Shown here piece by piece: positions 34,837 through 44,262 of a stretch of 64,000 nt of DNA. The DNA lies in the NCBI RefSeq assembly GCF_016907385.1, contig NZ_JAFBBU010000001.1, positions 3,615,598-3,679,597 on the forward strand, given 5' to 3'. The notes under the pieces are model-generated. The model had not been told where the DNA came from. It was given only the letters and a program-made list of their open reading frames with translations, and did no database searches. Position 1 is the first letter of the stretch, and each line of letters starts with the position of its first letter. The stretch is from Subtercola frigoramans. GTDB taxonomy: Bacteria > Actinomycetota > Actinomycetes > Actinomycetales > Microbacteriaceae. The position numbers were made by a program, and so were the translations under genes.

Positions 34837-34883
34837 GATTTCTCCGATCATCGTTGAGTTGCTTATAGAGGTAAATCGTAGCC

Positions 34884-36446
34884 CTACGCGCTGAAGAGAC
34901 TCGCAGCGAGGTCGCGGGCCTTGACCGCAGCTCCATCGATGACATAGGCGAGCCCTGTGCCCGAGATCCAGGCGCCGACCACTTCGAGCCCCGGATGCCC
35001 GTGCACGGCCTCGATGACGGCATCCACCCGCGCGCGGTGGCCCACTGTCGCGAACGCCAGGGAGTCCCGCCACTCGGTGAGGGCAAACCCGCGCACCTGC
35101 TCTTCGCTGAGCGGAATCCCAAGCAGCGTACTGGCGTCGGCCAGCACCTGGCGGCGGGTCACCTCGCCGACGGGCACGGGTTCCCCTCCCCTGCCGTACG
35201 AGAGCCGCACAACGTGCAGGCCCCCCGTGTCGCGGGCCAGCCACGGCCATTTCGCGGTCGCGTGGGTGAGTGCCTTGGCCCTCACCGTCGTGACACCGTC
35301 GGCGACCAGCACACCCGTGCCGCGTGGCGCCGCATCGAGCGCGGGCGCATCGAGAACAAGAGTCGCGAGTGTGACGGCGCTCGCTCCGGGCCAGTCCGCG
35401 GTCTGGGTCGCACCTGTAAGAGCATCTGGCTCACCGGAGTGACCCGGGCCTGCCTGCCCGGCGCCCTGCGCGAGCTCGAGAGCGGCACGGAAGCCGGCAG
35501 CAATGATGACCCCATTCGAGCCGAGCACGGTGCCGTCGTCAAGCACGGTCATCCATTCAGCGGCGCCAGGAACGGCAGAGGCGACCCGTTGAATGCTTCT
35601 CACACCGAGACCGAGCCGGACGTCGACACCCAGGCGGGCACACTCGGCCTGGAGAGCCTCGACGAGCCGATACATTCCACCGTCGATGCCGGCCACCGCA
35701 GAGCCAGCCCTGGCACCCGGGGCACCGTCGATTCCCGGCCGCTCGCCGGCACCTGCAACCGCCGGCCTCGCGACCAGTCCCTGGTTGGCGATGAGCGACA
35801 TGACAGCACCCGAAAGCGAGCCCTGGTTGGTCATCGCGCGCGTCAGTCCCGGCGCGACAGAGTGCACGTCCACGAGGTCGGGGTGAGCGGAGTGCACGCC
35901 CGAGACGATCGGTGCCACCAGCCGGTCGAGTACCTTCGATCCCATGCGCCGACGCACGAGATCGCCGAGGTCGGTCTCCTTGCGCACACGCAGAAAGGGC
36001 ATCACCCGGTCGAGTTGGGCCCGAAGCGACCCTGACCAGCCGAGGATCGCCCGCACGTCATTCGCCAGCGGCACGCCGGGAATGCCCAGAACGGTGTTCT
36101 TCGGCAGCGGGGCCGCGAAGCCGTCGAGCTGTAGCCAGGCCCCCGAGCGATTCGGGGTGACGAGTTCGTCGCCGAGGCCCAGACCGGTCAGGTAGGCCTC
36201 GACGGTTCCGCCGCGGGTTGCGAAGCTTTCAGCCCCACTGTCAAGCCGGATGCCCGCCACCGTGTGGGTCTGGACACACCCTCCGGCGGCCACTGCCCGG
36301 TCGAGAACCGTCACGCGCAGGCCACCCAGTGCCAGCTCCCGTGCGGCAACCAGCCCACCGATGCCCGCACCGATGACGATGACGCTCTGCGAGCTCCGTG
36401 GCGGCTCGGGAGCGGATGCGGACGGGGTCTCTGGCGTGTCAGGCAT
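34884..36446 (-). CDS. hemY: Coproporphyrinogen III oxidase CgoX (HemG/HemY type)
   Basis: FAD enzyme of 520 residues that oxidises coproporphyrinogen III to coproporphyrin III. The FAD fold is at 22-50 ([21 protein letters not shown]), [11 protein letters not shown] follows, and [18 protein letters not shown] near the C terminus closes the FAD site. Its first 8 bases overlap the hemE stop, indicating coupled translation. With hemH and hemQ downstream it forms the terminal branch of the coproporphyrin pathway. The middle part is Ala/Gly-rich and somewhat longer than in Bacillus homologues. Confidence 0.92.
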   Translation of the reverse strand: MPDTPETPSASAPEPPRSSQSVIVIGAGIGGLVAARELALGGLRVTVLDRAVAAGGCVQTHTVAGIRLDSGAESFATRGGTVEAYLTGLGLGDELVTPNRSGAWLQLDGFAAPLPKNTVLGIPGVPLANDVRAILGWSGSLRAQLDRVMPFLRVRKETDLGDLVRRRMGSKVLDRLVAPIVSGVHSAHPDLVDVHSVAPGLTRAMTNQGSLSGAVMSLIANQGLVARPAVAGAGERPGIDGAPGARAGSAVAGIDGGMYRLVEALQAECARLGVDVRLGLGVRSIQRVASAVPGAAEWMTVLDDGTVLGSNGVIIAAGFRAALELAQGAGQAGPGHSGEPDALTGATQTADWPGASAVTLATLVLDAPALDAAPRGTGVLVADGVTTVRAKALTHATAKWPWLARDTGGLHVVRLSYGRGGEPVPVGEVTRRQVLADASTLLGIPLSEEQVRGFALTEWRDSLAFATVGHRARVDAVIEAVHGHPGLEVVGAWISGTGLAYVIDGAAVKARDLAASLFSA

Positions 36447-37578
36447 CGGCGGAACGCGCGTGCACGAACTCGACGAGCCGGGTGAGAACGGCAGGGTCGG
36501 TTTCGGGCGGAACGCCGTGCCCGAGGTTCAGTACGTGTGCAGGAGCTGCGAGACCCCGCTCGAGCACGTCGACGACGTGAGCCTCAAGTACCGGCCACGG
36601 TGCGGCGAGGAGTGCCGGGTCGATGTTGCCCTGGATGGGCACGGTGCCGCCGAGACGGCGCGACGCCTCATCGAGCGGAATGCGGTAGTCGACGCCGACG
36701 ACGTCTGCGCCGACATCGTGCATCGCCTTCAGCAGTTCGCCCGTTCCGACACCGAAATGAACGATCGGCACCGTGCGCGGGTCGCCTGCTGGGGAGCTCG
36801 ATGCGTTGGTGTAACCGAGACCGTGCACCCCCGACAACGCCTGCGCCGATGCGGGGGCGACCTTCGAGGTGTAGTCCGCGAGCGACAGCGCCCCGGCCCA
36901 CGAATCGAAGAGCTGCGCTGCGCTGGCGCCGGCCATGATCTGCGCCCGCAGGAATGCTCCGGTGATGGTGGCCGTCCATTCCATGAGCTCGGCCCACGCC
37001 GCCGGGTCGGAGTGCATGAGCGTGCGGGCTGCGAGATGGTCCTTCGATGGCCCGCCCTCGACGAGGTAGGCAGCCAGGGTGAAGGGGGCTCCGGCGAAAC
37101 CGATCAGCGGCGTGTCACCGAGAGCGGCGACGGTGAGGGCAACCGCCTCGGCGATGGGGGAGAGGGCGGCTTCGTCGAGTGCGGGGAGCGCACGAACATC
37201 CGCCGCCGTTCGAACCGGGTGAGCCAGAACGGGGCCGCGACCGGGAACGATGGTCACGTCGACGCCGGCGAGCTTCATCGGCACCACGATGTCACTGAAG
37301 AAGATGGCCGCGTCGACGCCGTGACGCCGAACAGGCTGCAGCGTGATCTCGCTCGCCATCGCCGGGTCAAGACAGGCGTCGAGCATCTCGGTGCCGATAC
37401 GCAGGCTCCGGTACTCCGGCAGTGATCGACCGGCCTGGCGCATGAACCACACCGGGGTGACCGGCCCGCGAAGACCCTGGTAGCTCGTGACGAGAGGAGA
37501 CGAGGAGGTGCGGCCGTCCTGTAGCGGGTGCGACGCCGGCAATACCTGCGCGTCGACGGTGTTGATGTCTGAGTTCAC
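36439..37578 (-). CDS. hemE: Uroporphyrinogen decarboxylase
   Basis: 379 residues from GTG 37578. Decarboxylates uroporphyrinogen III to coproporphyrinogen III. The invariant [17 protein letters not shown] is near the start, then [28 protein letters not shown], and GNIDPALL and [13 protein letters not shown] near the C terminus. An ATG at 37668 would add 30 residues that do not look like the family and would run into the divergent hemA promoter, so the GTG is preferred, although no ribosome-binding site marks it. First gene of the long minus-strand heme run. Confidence 0.92.
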   Translation of the reverse strand: MNSDINTVDAQVLPASHPLQDGRTSSSPLVTSYQGLRGPVTPVWFMRQAGRSLPEYRSLRIGTEMLDACLDPAMASEITLQPVRRHGVDAAIFFSDIVVPMKLAGVDVTIVPGRGPVLAHPVRTAADVRALPALDEAALSPIAEAVALTVAALGDTPLIGFAGAPFTLAAYLVEGGPSKDHLAARTLMHSDPAAWAELMEWTATITGAFLRAQIMAGASAAQLFDSWAGALSLADYTSKVAPASAQALSGVHGLGYTNASSSPAGDPRTVPIVHFGVGTGELLKAMHDVGADVVGVDYRIPLDEASRRLGGTVPIQGNIDPALLAAPWPVLEAHVVDVLERGLAAPAHVLNLGHGVPPETDPAVLTRLVEFVHARSADA

Positions 37579-37662
37579 ATCGAACAGTGTCTCACTGGTG
37601 TCTGCGACAACCCGAACGCGGGGCAGGACTATGGTCCCGAGCTTCGCAGGGGAATTGGCGGA

Positions 37663-37668
37663 TATCAT
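37663..37668 (+). promoter_or_regulatory. -10 box TATCAT, 6 bases before hemA
   Basis: TATCAT-N6-GTG; supports the GTG at 37675 as the true hemA start and a leaderless transcript. Confidence 0.65.
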
Positions 37669-37674
37669 GAGTCA

Positions 37675-39003
37675 GTGCTGATATGTCTTACTGCAAGCCA
37701 CCGGAATGCGAGCTTCGACGTGCTCGAGAAGCTCTCCGTCGGCGCACCGACGGCCGCACGCACGCTTGTACGCAACAGCGACTTCATCACGGGGGCGGTC
37801 ATTCTCGCAACCTGCAATCGCTTCGAGGCGTACCTCGACATCGACGACTCCCACACTGCCGGGCACCGGATCGCCACTCGCGAGGTCATCGACGCCGTGA
37901 GCGCAGCCTCGGCCGTCGAATCGTCGGCCGTGGCAGACATTGTCAGTGTTCTCTCAGGAGATCTCGTCACCGAGCACCTCTTCTCCGTTTCCAGCGGCCT
38001 TGAATCGGTGGTCGTGGGCGAAGACGAGATCGCCGGCCAGGTGAAGCGGGCACTCCAGTCTGCCCGCCTCGACGGCACGACCTCCTCGGCTCTTGAACGG
38101 CTCTTCCAACGGGCGTCACACACCTCCCGCGACATCAAGACCAAGACTGGGCTCGGCGGTGCCGGCCGTTCGCTGGTGAGGCTCGCGCTCGAGCTGGCAG
38201 AGAGCCGCGTCACGGACTGGAGCGCGACCCGGGTGCTGCTGGTGGGAACCGGCAAGTATGCGCGGGTCAGCCTCACGGCCCTGCAGGAGAGGGGCGTCAC
38301 CGATTTCACGGTCTACTCACCCTCGTCGCGCACGGCGCCGTTCGCCGAGCGCCTGTCGATCCCGCAGGTCTACGCTGACGGCCTGGTCGAGGCCATCGCC
38401 GCCTCCGACATCGTCGTGACGGCAAGCCAGTCACCCGTCACGGTGTTGACCGTCTCACACTTCACTGCGGCGCATGGCGCAGCCGGAGCCCTGCAGCGCC
38501 GACTGGTCATCGACCTCGGGCTGCCCCGGAACGTCGAGCCCGCCGTGGCCGAGATCGGCGGCGTCGAACTCCTCGACCTCGAGACGATCAGCCTGCACGC
38601 CCCGATCGACGAATTCGCCTCGACCACCAGCGCGCGGGCCATGGTCGATGAGGCCGCTGCAGAGTTCAGCGCTGCCCGCGTCGAGGCAGAGGTGACCCCG
38701 GCGGTCGTGGCCCTGCGCTCCCACTTCTTCGACGTGCTCGACGCCGAGATCGCCCGCGCCGAAGCTCGTGGCGACCACACACCGGAGACCGAGCGGGCGC
38801 TGCGACACCTGGTCGGCGTGCTGCTGCACACCCCCTCCGTCCACGCTCGCGAACTCGCACGCGCCGGCGAGGCTGCGTCGTTCGTCGCCGCGCTCGAGAC
38901 GCTGTTCGGCGTGCATCCGGAGCCGACAGCCGCTCCCGTGACCAGCCTCGGCGCTCACCTTCCGGCGCAGCTTCCCGAGGCCCCGCCCGCGCAGACCGCC
39001 TGA
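37675..39003 (+). CDS. hemA: Glutamyl-tRNA reductase
   Basis: 442 residues; reduces glutamyl-tRNA to glutamate-1-semialdehyde with NADPH, the committed step of heme synthesis. The catalytic cysteine is Cys46 in [11 protein letters not shown], followed by [13 protein letters not shown] and the NADPH-binding [12 protein letters not shown]. The family GAGEM motif is altered to GTGKYA, as in other Actinobacteria. Transcribed away from hemE, whose control region it shares. Confidence 0.94.
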   Translation: MLICLTASHRNASFDVLEKLSVGAPTAARTLVRNSDFITGAVILATCNRFEAYLDIDDSHTAGHRIATREVIDAVSAASAVESSAVADIVSVLSGDLVTEHLFSVSSGLESVVVGEDEIAGQVKRALQSARLDGTTSSALERLFQRASHTSRDIKTKTGLGGAGRSLVRLALELAESRVTDWSATRVLLVGTGKYARVSLTALQERGVTDFTVYSPSSRTAPFAERLSIPQVYADGLVEAIAASDIVVTASQSPVTVLTVSHFTAAHGAAGALQRRLVIDLGLPRNVEPAVAEIGGVELLDLETISLHAPIDEFASTTSARAMVDEAAAEFSAARVEAEVTPAVVALRSHFFDVLDAEIARAEARGDHTPETERALRHLVGVLLHTPSVHARELARAGEAASFVAALETLFGVHPEPTAAPVTSLGAHLPAQLPEAPPAQTA

Positions 39004-39038
39004 CCCGCCGCTCGCCCCCTCCGTCAGCCACGGAGACG

Positions 39039-39099
39039 ATCGACTCTCCCCCGAAGTGCAACAATTCGAGCAGAAAGCTGCGCATTCGGGAAAGTCGAT
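39039..39099. terminator. Imperfect inverted repeat between hemA and convergent gene
   Basis: ATCGACTCTCCCCCGAA (39039-39055) is nearly complementary to TTCGGGAAAGTCGAT (39085-39099), with a shorter GCAG/CTGC hairpin in the loop. Position between convergent genes suits termination, but the stem is interrupted and no T tract follows. Confidence 0.35.
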
Positions 39100-39106
39100 G
39101 GATTCG

Positions 39107-40018
39107 TCAGTACACATACTCCAGAATGTCGGTGCCGAGGGTGCGCATGCCGTCCAGCACGGCCAGACGCGAGGTGAGCTCCTCGTCGTTGAACCGCATG
39201 GTCACGGCATAACTGACGCTGGCCCTAGGGCCTCGCAGTATGCCGACTTCTGACCGGATGCCCGGGCCAGACCCCGTCTTGTTCACCAGGAGCAACCCGT
39301 GGTCGGAGTGCACGTGCGAGAGCGGATCGAGCCCGAAGGCACTGGCCACCATCGAGAGGTCGGCGCTCAGCCCGAGCCAGGCGAGAACCTGCTGGCTCGT
39401 CGCCACATCGACGACGGAACCCTCCGCGAGATCGCGGAACAGGGTACTGAGTTCGCGAGCCGACCCCACGGAGACGTGGGGTGCGTCGTCGGGTCCGCGG
39501 TGATCGCGGACCTTGTCGAGAAGGAACGTGCGGTTCAGGCCCAGCGCTTCACCCCTGGCCCGCACCGCGTCGAGCCCGATGTGCCGCAGCAGGACGTTGG
39601 TGGCGAGATTGTCACTGGACTGCCCGACCATCACGGCGAGGTCGGCGACAGGCATCGTCGGAATCTGAAGGTGTTGCCAGAGACCCGTACCGGCAGCAGA
39701 ATCGACGACGGTGCGATCGAGCAGGCCGTGGGCAGACCCGTCACGCTGGGTCAGCCGGGCCGCGACCTCGATGAGCAGGATGACCTTACCGAGGCTCGCG
39801 GTAGGCACAGAAAGGTGGTCATCGATCGAGAAGAGCACCTTCTCTGTGGTGACGTCGAGCGCCGACGCCGTGATCTGGACCCCGGAGAGGGCGAGCTTGG
39901 TCAGCGAAACAAAACCGCGCCTGAACGTGTCGGTCTCGTGCGTCTGGGCGGCCGACCGGCGGCCGCTCGGCAGCTCCGGCTGGGCTTTGCGCCGATCCTT
40001 CCGCATGGGTTGCTTCAC
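39107..40018 (-). CDS. Class A beta-lactamase-fold serine hydrolase
   Basis: 303 residues from GTG 40018 (AGGA 6 bases upstream; an in-frame ATG at 40006 is an alternative). All three active-site motifs of the penicillin-recognising fold are present: SLGK (Ser-x-x-Lys) in PTASLGKVILL, SDN in QSSDNLATN, and KTG in NKTGSGPG. The omega-loop motif E-x-E/x-L-N, whose Glu166 activates the water in class A beta-lactamases, is not visible between SDN and KTG. No signal peptide is apparent. Hence hydrolysis of beta-lactams is doubtful; a cytoplasmic or non-classically placed peptidase/esterase is as likely. Confidence 0.78.
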   Translation of the reverse strand: MKQPMRKDRRKAQPELPSGRRSAAQTHETDTFRRGFVSLTKLALSGVQITASALDVTTEKVLFSIDDHLSVPTASLGKVILLIEVAARLTQRDGSAHGLLDRTVVDSAAGTGLWQHLQIPTMPVADLAVMVGQSSDNLATNVLLRHIGLDAVRARGEALGLNRTFLLDKVRDHRGPDDAPHVSVGSARELSTLFRDLAEGSVVDVATSQQVLAWLGLSADLSMVASAFGLDPLSHVHSDHGLLLVNKTGSGPGIRSEVGILRGPRASVSYAVTMRFNDEELTSRLAVLDGMRTLGTDILEYVY

Positions 40019-40082
40019 CGCCGATCCTGATTCGGCAACGTCGTGGCGTCGCTGGCTGGGTCGAGATTGATTCGTGCCGAAT

Positions 40083-42062
40083 TCACCAGATGGCGACGCG
40101 GGATTCCGGGGCCAACCACAGGGCATCGTCGACGGTGACGTCGAACGCTTCGTAGAACTCCGGGATGTTGCGAACGATCTGGTTGCAACGGAATTCATTC
40201 GGCGAGTGGGGGTCGATCGCCAGCAGGCGGATCACCTCTTCGTCTCTCGATTTCTGCTGCCAGGCCTGTGCCCACGACAAGAAGAACCGCTGGGCGCCGG
40301 TCATACCGTCGATCACCGGGGGCTCCTGGCCGCCCAGCGAAATCAGGTACGCCTTCCACGCTATGCCGAGTCCACCGAGATCGCCAATGTTCTCGCCGAT
40401 CGTGAGTGCGCCGTTCACATGGTGATCGGGCACCTGGGCTGGCGCCAGGGCGTCGTACTGTTCGATCAGGGAGGCTGTCAGGCTTTCGAATGCCTCGCGG
40501 TCGTCGGCCGTCCACCAGTCCGTCAGGCGCCCGTCGCCATCGAAACGCGAACCCTGGTCGTCGAAACCGTGGCCGATCTCGTGCCCGATCACCGCGCCGA
40601 TTGCACCGTAGTTGGCTGCAGCATCCCGTGACTCATCGAAGAAGGGCAGCTGCAGGATGGCCGCAGGGAACACGATCTCGTTGAAACCGGGGTTGTAGTA
40701 CGCGTTGATGGTCTGCGGGGTCATGAACCACTCGTCGCGGTCGAGGGGCTTTCCGACCTTGCCGAGTTCACGCTGGAACTCGAACTCGCTCGTAGCCCTC
40801 ACGTTGGCGAACAGGCTGTCGGCACTGAGATCGAGCGCCGAATAGTCGCGCCACTTCACCGGGAAGCCGATCTTCGGCGTGAACTTGTCGAGCTTGTCCA
40901 GCGCCCGCTGGCGGGTCTCCGGGGTCATCCAGGCGAGATCGGTGATCGACTGGCGGTAGGCCTCGATCAGGTTCGCGACGAGTACGTCCATGGCAGCTTT
41001 GGCCGTCTTCGGGAAGTGCCGCTCGACATAGATACGGCCCACGGCCTCGCCCATCGAGCCCTCGACCAAGGAGACGCCGCGCTTCCACCGGGCGCGCATC
41101 GAGGGCGTGCCGGTCAGCGTACGACCGTAGAAGTCGAAGTTCTCCTCGACGAACTGCTCCGGAAGCAGCGCGGCGGCGCCGTGCACGACCTTCCAGGCCA
41201 GCCAGTCCTTCCACGATTCGAGCCGGTCTGCCGTGATGAGGGAGGAGAGGCCTTCGAGAAAACTGGGCTCGCGCACAACGATCTCATCGAAGACCGCCGC
41301 AGGAGCATCAAGTGCGTCACGCCACAGGGTGAGCGACCCCGCGGGCGAGGTCTCGTCCGCGGAACCGGCGAACAGGGCGAGCAGCTCAGCCCACGACAAC
41401 AGGTTGTAGGTGGCCTGGGCATCACGCGTCTTCACGTTGTCCCAGTGCTTCGAGGCGATCTCGGTCTCTAGGGCGAAGACCCGGGCGGCCCGGTCCACAG
41501 AACTGCCTTCGAAGCCAGCGAGTTCGAACATGCGCTGCACGTGCGCACGGTATGCCTCACGGATGGCTGCGAACTTCTCCTCGCGGTAGTAGCTCTCGTC
41601 TGGCAGTGAGATGCCGCCCTGCTCCACGAACACGAGGTAGCGTTCGGGGTTGCCCGGGTCGTTGTCGACGAAGAGGCCGAAGAAGCCCCCGACACCCTGG
41701 CGCTCGAGACGCCCGACCGTTCGCACGAAGTCCTCGAGCGTGGTGATCGACTGCACCTCGTTCAGCTGCGATTCGATCGGGGTGGCGCCGAGCTCCTCGA
41801 TGCGCGCCTCGTCCATGAAGCTCGTGTAGAGGTCACCGAATTTGCGTTCTTCGCTACCCTCCGCGGCGCCCTGCGCCTCGACGATGATCTCCTGGACGGC
41901 CTTCTCGGCCGCCTCGGCGAGCAGGTAGAACGATCCCCAGCGCGCCTTGTCTTCAGGGATCTCGGTCGTGGCGATCCAGCGCCCGTTGACGTGCCGGAAC
42001 AGGTCGTCCTGCGCGCGGGTCGCAGGGTCGAGTGAGGTGGTTTCGATACCCGATGAGCTCAT
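40083..42062 (-). CDS. M13 family metallopeptidase (neprilysin/PepO type)
   Basis: 659 residues, no signal peptide or membrane anchor, so an intracellular endopeptidase like lactococcal PepO. Zinc motif HEIGH at 494-498 within VIGHEIGHGFDDQG, the third ligand Glu in ENIGDLGG about 57 residues later, and the substrate-binding NAYYNP upstream. The C terminus lacks the usual CRVW and reads SRVAIW. It probably trims short peptides. TATGCT lies 6 bases before the ATG. Confidence 0.9.
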   Translation of the reverse strand: MSSSGIETTSLDPATRAQDDLFRHVNGRWIATTEIPEDKARWGSFYLLAEAAEKAVQEIIVEAQGAAEGSEERKFGDLYTSFMDEARIEELGATPIESQLNEVQSITTLEDFVRTVGRLERQGVGGFFGLFVDNDPGNPERYLVFVEQGGISLPDESYYREEKFAAIREAYRAHVQRMFELAGFEGSSVDRAARVFALETEIASKHWDNVKTRDAQATYNLLSWAELLALFAGSADETSPAGSLTLWRDALDAPAAVFDEIVVREPSFLEGLSSLITADRLESWKDWLAWKVVHGAAALLPEQFVEENFDFYGRTLTGTPSMRARWKRGVSLVEGSMGEAVGRIYVERHFPKTAKAAMDVLVANLIEAYRQSITDLAWMTPETRQRALDKLDKFTPKIGFPVKWRDYSALDLSADSLFANVRATSEFEFQRELGKVGKPLDRDEWFMTPQTINAYYNPGFNEIVFPAAILQLPFFDESRDAAANYGAIGAVIGHEIGHGFDDQGSRFDGDGRLTDWWTADDREAFESLTASLIEQYDALAPAQVPDHHVNGALTIGENIGDLGGLGIAWKAYLISLGGQEPPVIDGMTGAQRFFLSWAQAWQQKSRDEEVIRLLAIDPHSPNEFRCNQIVRNIPEFYEAFDVTVDDALWLAPESRVAIW

Positions 42063-42068
42063 GGCTCA

Positions 42069-42076
42069 AGCATACT
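42069..42076. promoter_or_regulatory. Overlapping divergent -10 boxes (M13 peptidase / MATE)
   Basis: AGCATACT holds TATGCT on the minus strand, 6 bases before the peptidase ATG (42062), and CATACT on the plus strand, 5 bases before the GTG at 42082 of the MATE gene. Both transcripts would be leaderless and would compete for polymerase. Confidence 0.45.
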
Positions 42077-42081
42077 TAGGC

Positions 42082-43413
42082 GTGCCTGTGCGAAACCCAC
42101 CGGTCGACAGAGACATCCTCCGGCTCGCCGTTCCGGCCCTGGGTGCGCTGATCGCCGAGCCTCTCTTCCTTCTCACCGACACGGCCATGGTCGGCCACCT
42201 GGGGGAGGTGCAACTTGCAGCGCTCGGCATCGCCAGTGCGATCATCCAGACGGCCATCGGCCTGCTCATCTTCCTGGCGTATGCGACGACGCCTGCGGTG
42301 GCGAGGAGGCTGGGTGCCGGCGACCGTACCGGGGCCATCAGGGCGGGAATCGACGGGTTGTGGCTGGCACTTGGTCTCGGAATCGTGGTGGTTGCGCTGG
42401 GGGCGCTCACGTCACATGCCGTGATCGGCATATTAACGAGCGATCCCGCCATCGCCGCGGAAACGAACACCTACCTCACCATTTCGCTGGCCGGCTTGCC
42501 GGCGATGCTGCTCGTCATCGCTGCAACAGGCCTCTTGCGCGGCCTGCAGAACACCAGGACGCCCCTGGTGGTCGCCGTCTCGGGGTTTGCCGCGAATGCC
42601 GGCCTCAACGCGGTCTTCATCTACGGTTTCGGCTGGGGAATTGCCGGCTCGGCCGCCGGCACCGTGGTCGCCCAGTGGGCGATGGCCGGGGCCTACCTCG
42701 TCATTGCGGTGCGAGCCGCCAGGCAGAGCGGTGCGAGCCTCCGCCCTGGCTTCGACGGTATCGGTTCTGCCGCGGCATCCGGCGGATGGTTGTTTCTGCG
42801 AACCGCGAGCCTCCGAGCCGCGATGCTCGCCACCGTCGCGGTCGCCGCGACCTTCGGCACAGCCCAGCTGGGAGCATTCCAGATCGCTCTGACGTTGTTC
42901 ACAGCCCTCGCGCTCGTTCTGGATTCGCTCGCCATCGCTGGCCAGGCGCTGATCGGCCATCGACTAGGCGCCTCCGACACCGTCGGCGTGAAGCAGATCA
43001 CCCGGCGACTGGTGCTCTGGGGCCTCGGTACGGGTGCCGTGCTCGGACTGCTGCTGGCGAGCGCAGCGACCCTCCTCGGCCCCGTATTCTCGCCGAGCGT
43101 CGACGTACAGCGTGCCCTCACCGTCACCGTCTACACGATGGCAGTGGGCATTCCCCTCGCCGGGTTCGTCTTCGTGCTCGACGGGGTGCTCATCGGCGCG
43201 GGAGACGCCCGGTACCTCGCCCTGACCGGTGTGGTCAACCTGGCCTGTTATGCCCCGCTCCTGGCCGTCGTGATCGCCGCCCCTCCCACTGGCGACCTGG
43301 CGCTCGTCTGGTTGTGGGCAGCGTTCGGCTACGGCTACATCGGAGCGCGGGCCCTCACCCTCGGGCTCCGGGCCCGAACTTCAGCCTGGATCGTGCCCGG
43401 CCTTGCGCGCTGA
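42082..43413 (+). CDS. MATE family efflux transporter (DinF type)
   Basis: 443 residues with 12 hydrophobic helices. The first helix region LAVPALGALIAEPLFLLTDTAMVGHLG is typical of the DinF subgroup, as is the repeat of this pattern in the second half. Exports cationic or organic compounds in exchange for Na+ or H+. Start is uncertain: GTG 42082 is favoured by the -10-like CATACT, GTG 42088 and ATG 42061 are in frame. The ATG would overlap the start of the divergent peptidase gene. Confidence 0.87.
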   Translation: MPVRNPPVDRDILRLAVPALGALIAEPLFLLTDTAMVGHLGEVQLAALGIASAIIQTAIGLLIFLAYATTPAVARRLGAGDRTGAIRAGIDGLWLALGLGIVVVALGALTSHAVIGILTSDPAIAAETNTYLTISLAGLPAMLLVIAATGLLRGLQNTRTPLVVAVSGFAANAGLNAVFIYGFGWGIAGSAAGTVVAQWAMAGAYLVIAVRAARQSGASLRPGFDGIGSAAASGGWLFLRTASLRAAMLATVAVAATFGTAQLGAFQIALTLFTALALVLDSLAIAGQALIGHRLGASDTVGVKQITRRLVLWGLGTGAVLGLLLASAATLLGPVFSPSVDVQRALTVTVYTMAVGIPLAGFVFVLDGVLIGAGDARYLALTGVVNLACYAPLLAVVIAAPPTGDLALVWLWAAFGYGYIGARALTLGLRARTSAWIVPGLAR

Positions 43414-43428
43414 CGAGACGCGTTGAAT

Positions 43429-44226
43429 TCAGACCACGAAGGCGTGACCCGGCTCAGCGAGAATGATTGCGCCGGCGAAGGCATCATGCACCCGCCTCAC
43501 CGCGTCGGCCGGGTCGAGGTCGTCGGCCAGGTGGGTCAGGATGATCGTCTCTACCCCCGCAGCGGCCGCCGTCCTGGCGGCGTCCTCCGGTGTGTGGTGC
43601 ACGGCCTCGTCGCCCAGCGCCTGACGGGAATATCCCACTTCGCACAGAAGCGTCGCCGACTCCTCCGCCATCTCCACCAGAGACGTGCAGGGAGCAGTGT
43701 CGCCCGAGTACGTGATCGCTGAGCTGCCATCGCTGACCGTCAGTGCAAACGCCGGAACGCCGTGCGCCACAGGCCCCCACGCCAACTCGAGGCCACCGAC
43801 GACCGTTTCGCCCCAGCCGCTCATCTCGGTGAACGCAAACACCTCATGCAAGCCCCGCACAGCATCCGGGCCCAGGAATTCGGCAAGCCTGTCGGCCAGT
43901 GCCTCCGGGCCGATCACTCGGATCTTCGCCGCTGGCCGTAGCGAGCTGTGCCGGAGTGCGTAGTAGGCCACGAGAAGATCGGCCGTGTGGTCTGCGTGGC
44001 GGTGCGAGATCCAGATCGCGTCGAGATCCTCGAGGCGCGTGAACCGCTGTAATTCGGCCAGGGTTCCGGTGCCGGCGTCGATCCAGATCGACGTCGACGG
44101 AGCAGCTGTTGCACCCGGCTGCTGCGAGCCGGAACCGCGAAGGCCAGAGCCCTGCAACAGGTAGCCGGAGCACGGTTTGCCGGGCAGCGGATACGGGGTG
44201 GCCGTGCCGAGAACTGTCAGTTGCAT
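43429..44226 (-). CDS. Metallo-beta-lactamase-fold hydrolase, RNase Z-like
   Basis: 265 residues. The zinc motif reads SHRHADHTADL (H-x-H-x-D-H), preceded by WIDAGTGTLAELQ and followed by TYSGDTAPC and a final histidine in TILTHLADD. The layout is that of the RNase Z/arylsulfatase-like branch, but the exosite of true tRNase Z is not evident, so a small-molecule hydrolase is possible. Start ATG 44226 is followed by MQLTVLGTATPYP; TAAGGT lies 7 bases upstream and also provides an AGGTGG-type site. Confidence 0.78.
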   Translation of the reverse strand: MQLTVLGTATPYPLPGKPCSGYLLQGSGLRGSGSQQPGATAAPSTSIWIDAGTGTLAELQRFTRLEDLDAIWISHRHADHTADLLVAYYALRHSSLRPAAKIRVIGPEALADRLAEFLGPDAVRGLHEVFAFTEMSGWGETVVGGLELAWGPVAHGVPAFALTVSDGSSAITYSGDTAPCTSLVEMAEESATLLCEVGYSRQALGDEAVHHTPEDAARTAAAAGVETIILTHLADDLDPADAVRRVHDAFAGAIILAEPGHAFVV

Positions 44227-44233
44227 GTTCTCC

Positions 44234-44239
44234 ACCTTA
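44234..44239 (-). promoter_or_regulatory. -10 box TAAGGT, 7 bases before ATG 44226
   Basis: Minus-strand TAAGGT-N7-ATG; ambiguous, since the same bases can act as a ribosome-binding site in a longer transcript from the LacI gene. Confidence 0.4.
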
Positions 44240-44262
44240 GAGATGCTGCCGAGAGCTGACGT

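Noticed and set aside
39107..40018. Antibiotic-resistance beta-lactamase
   Set aside because: No export signal and no visible Glu166 equivalent; called only as a fold member.
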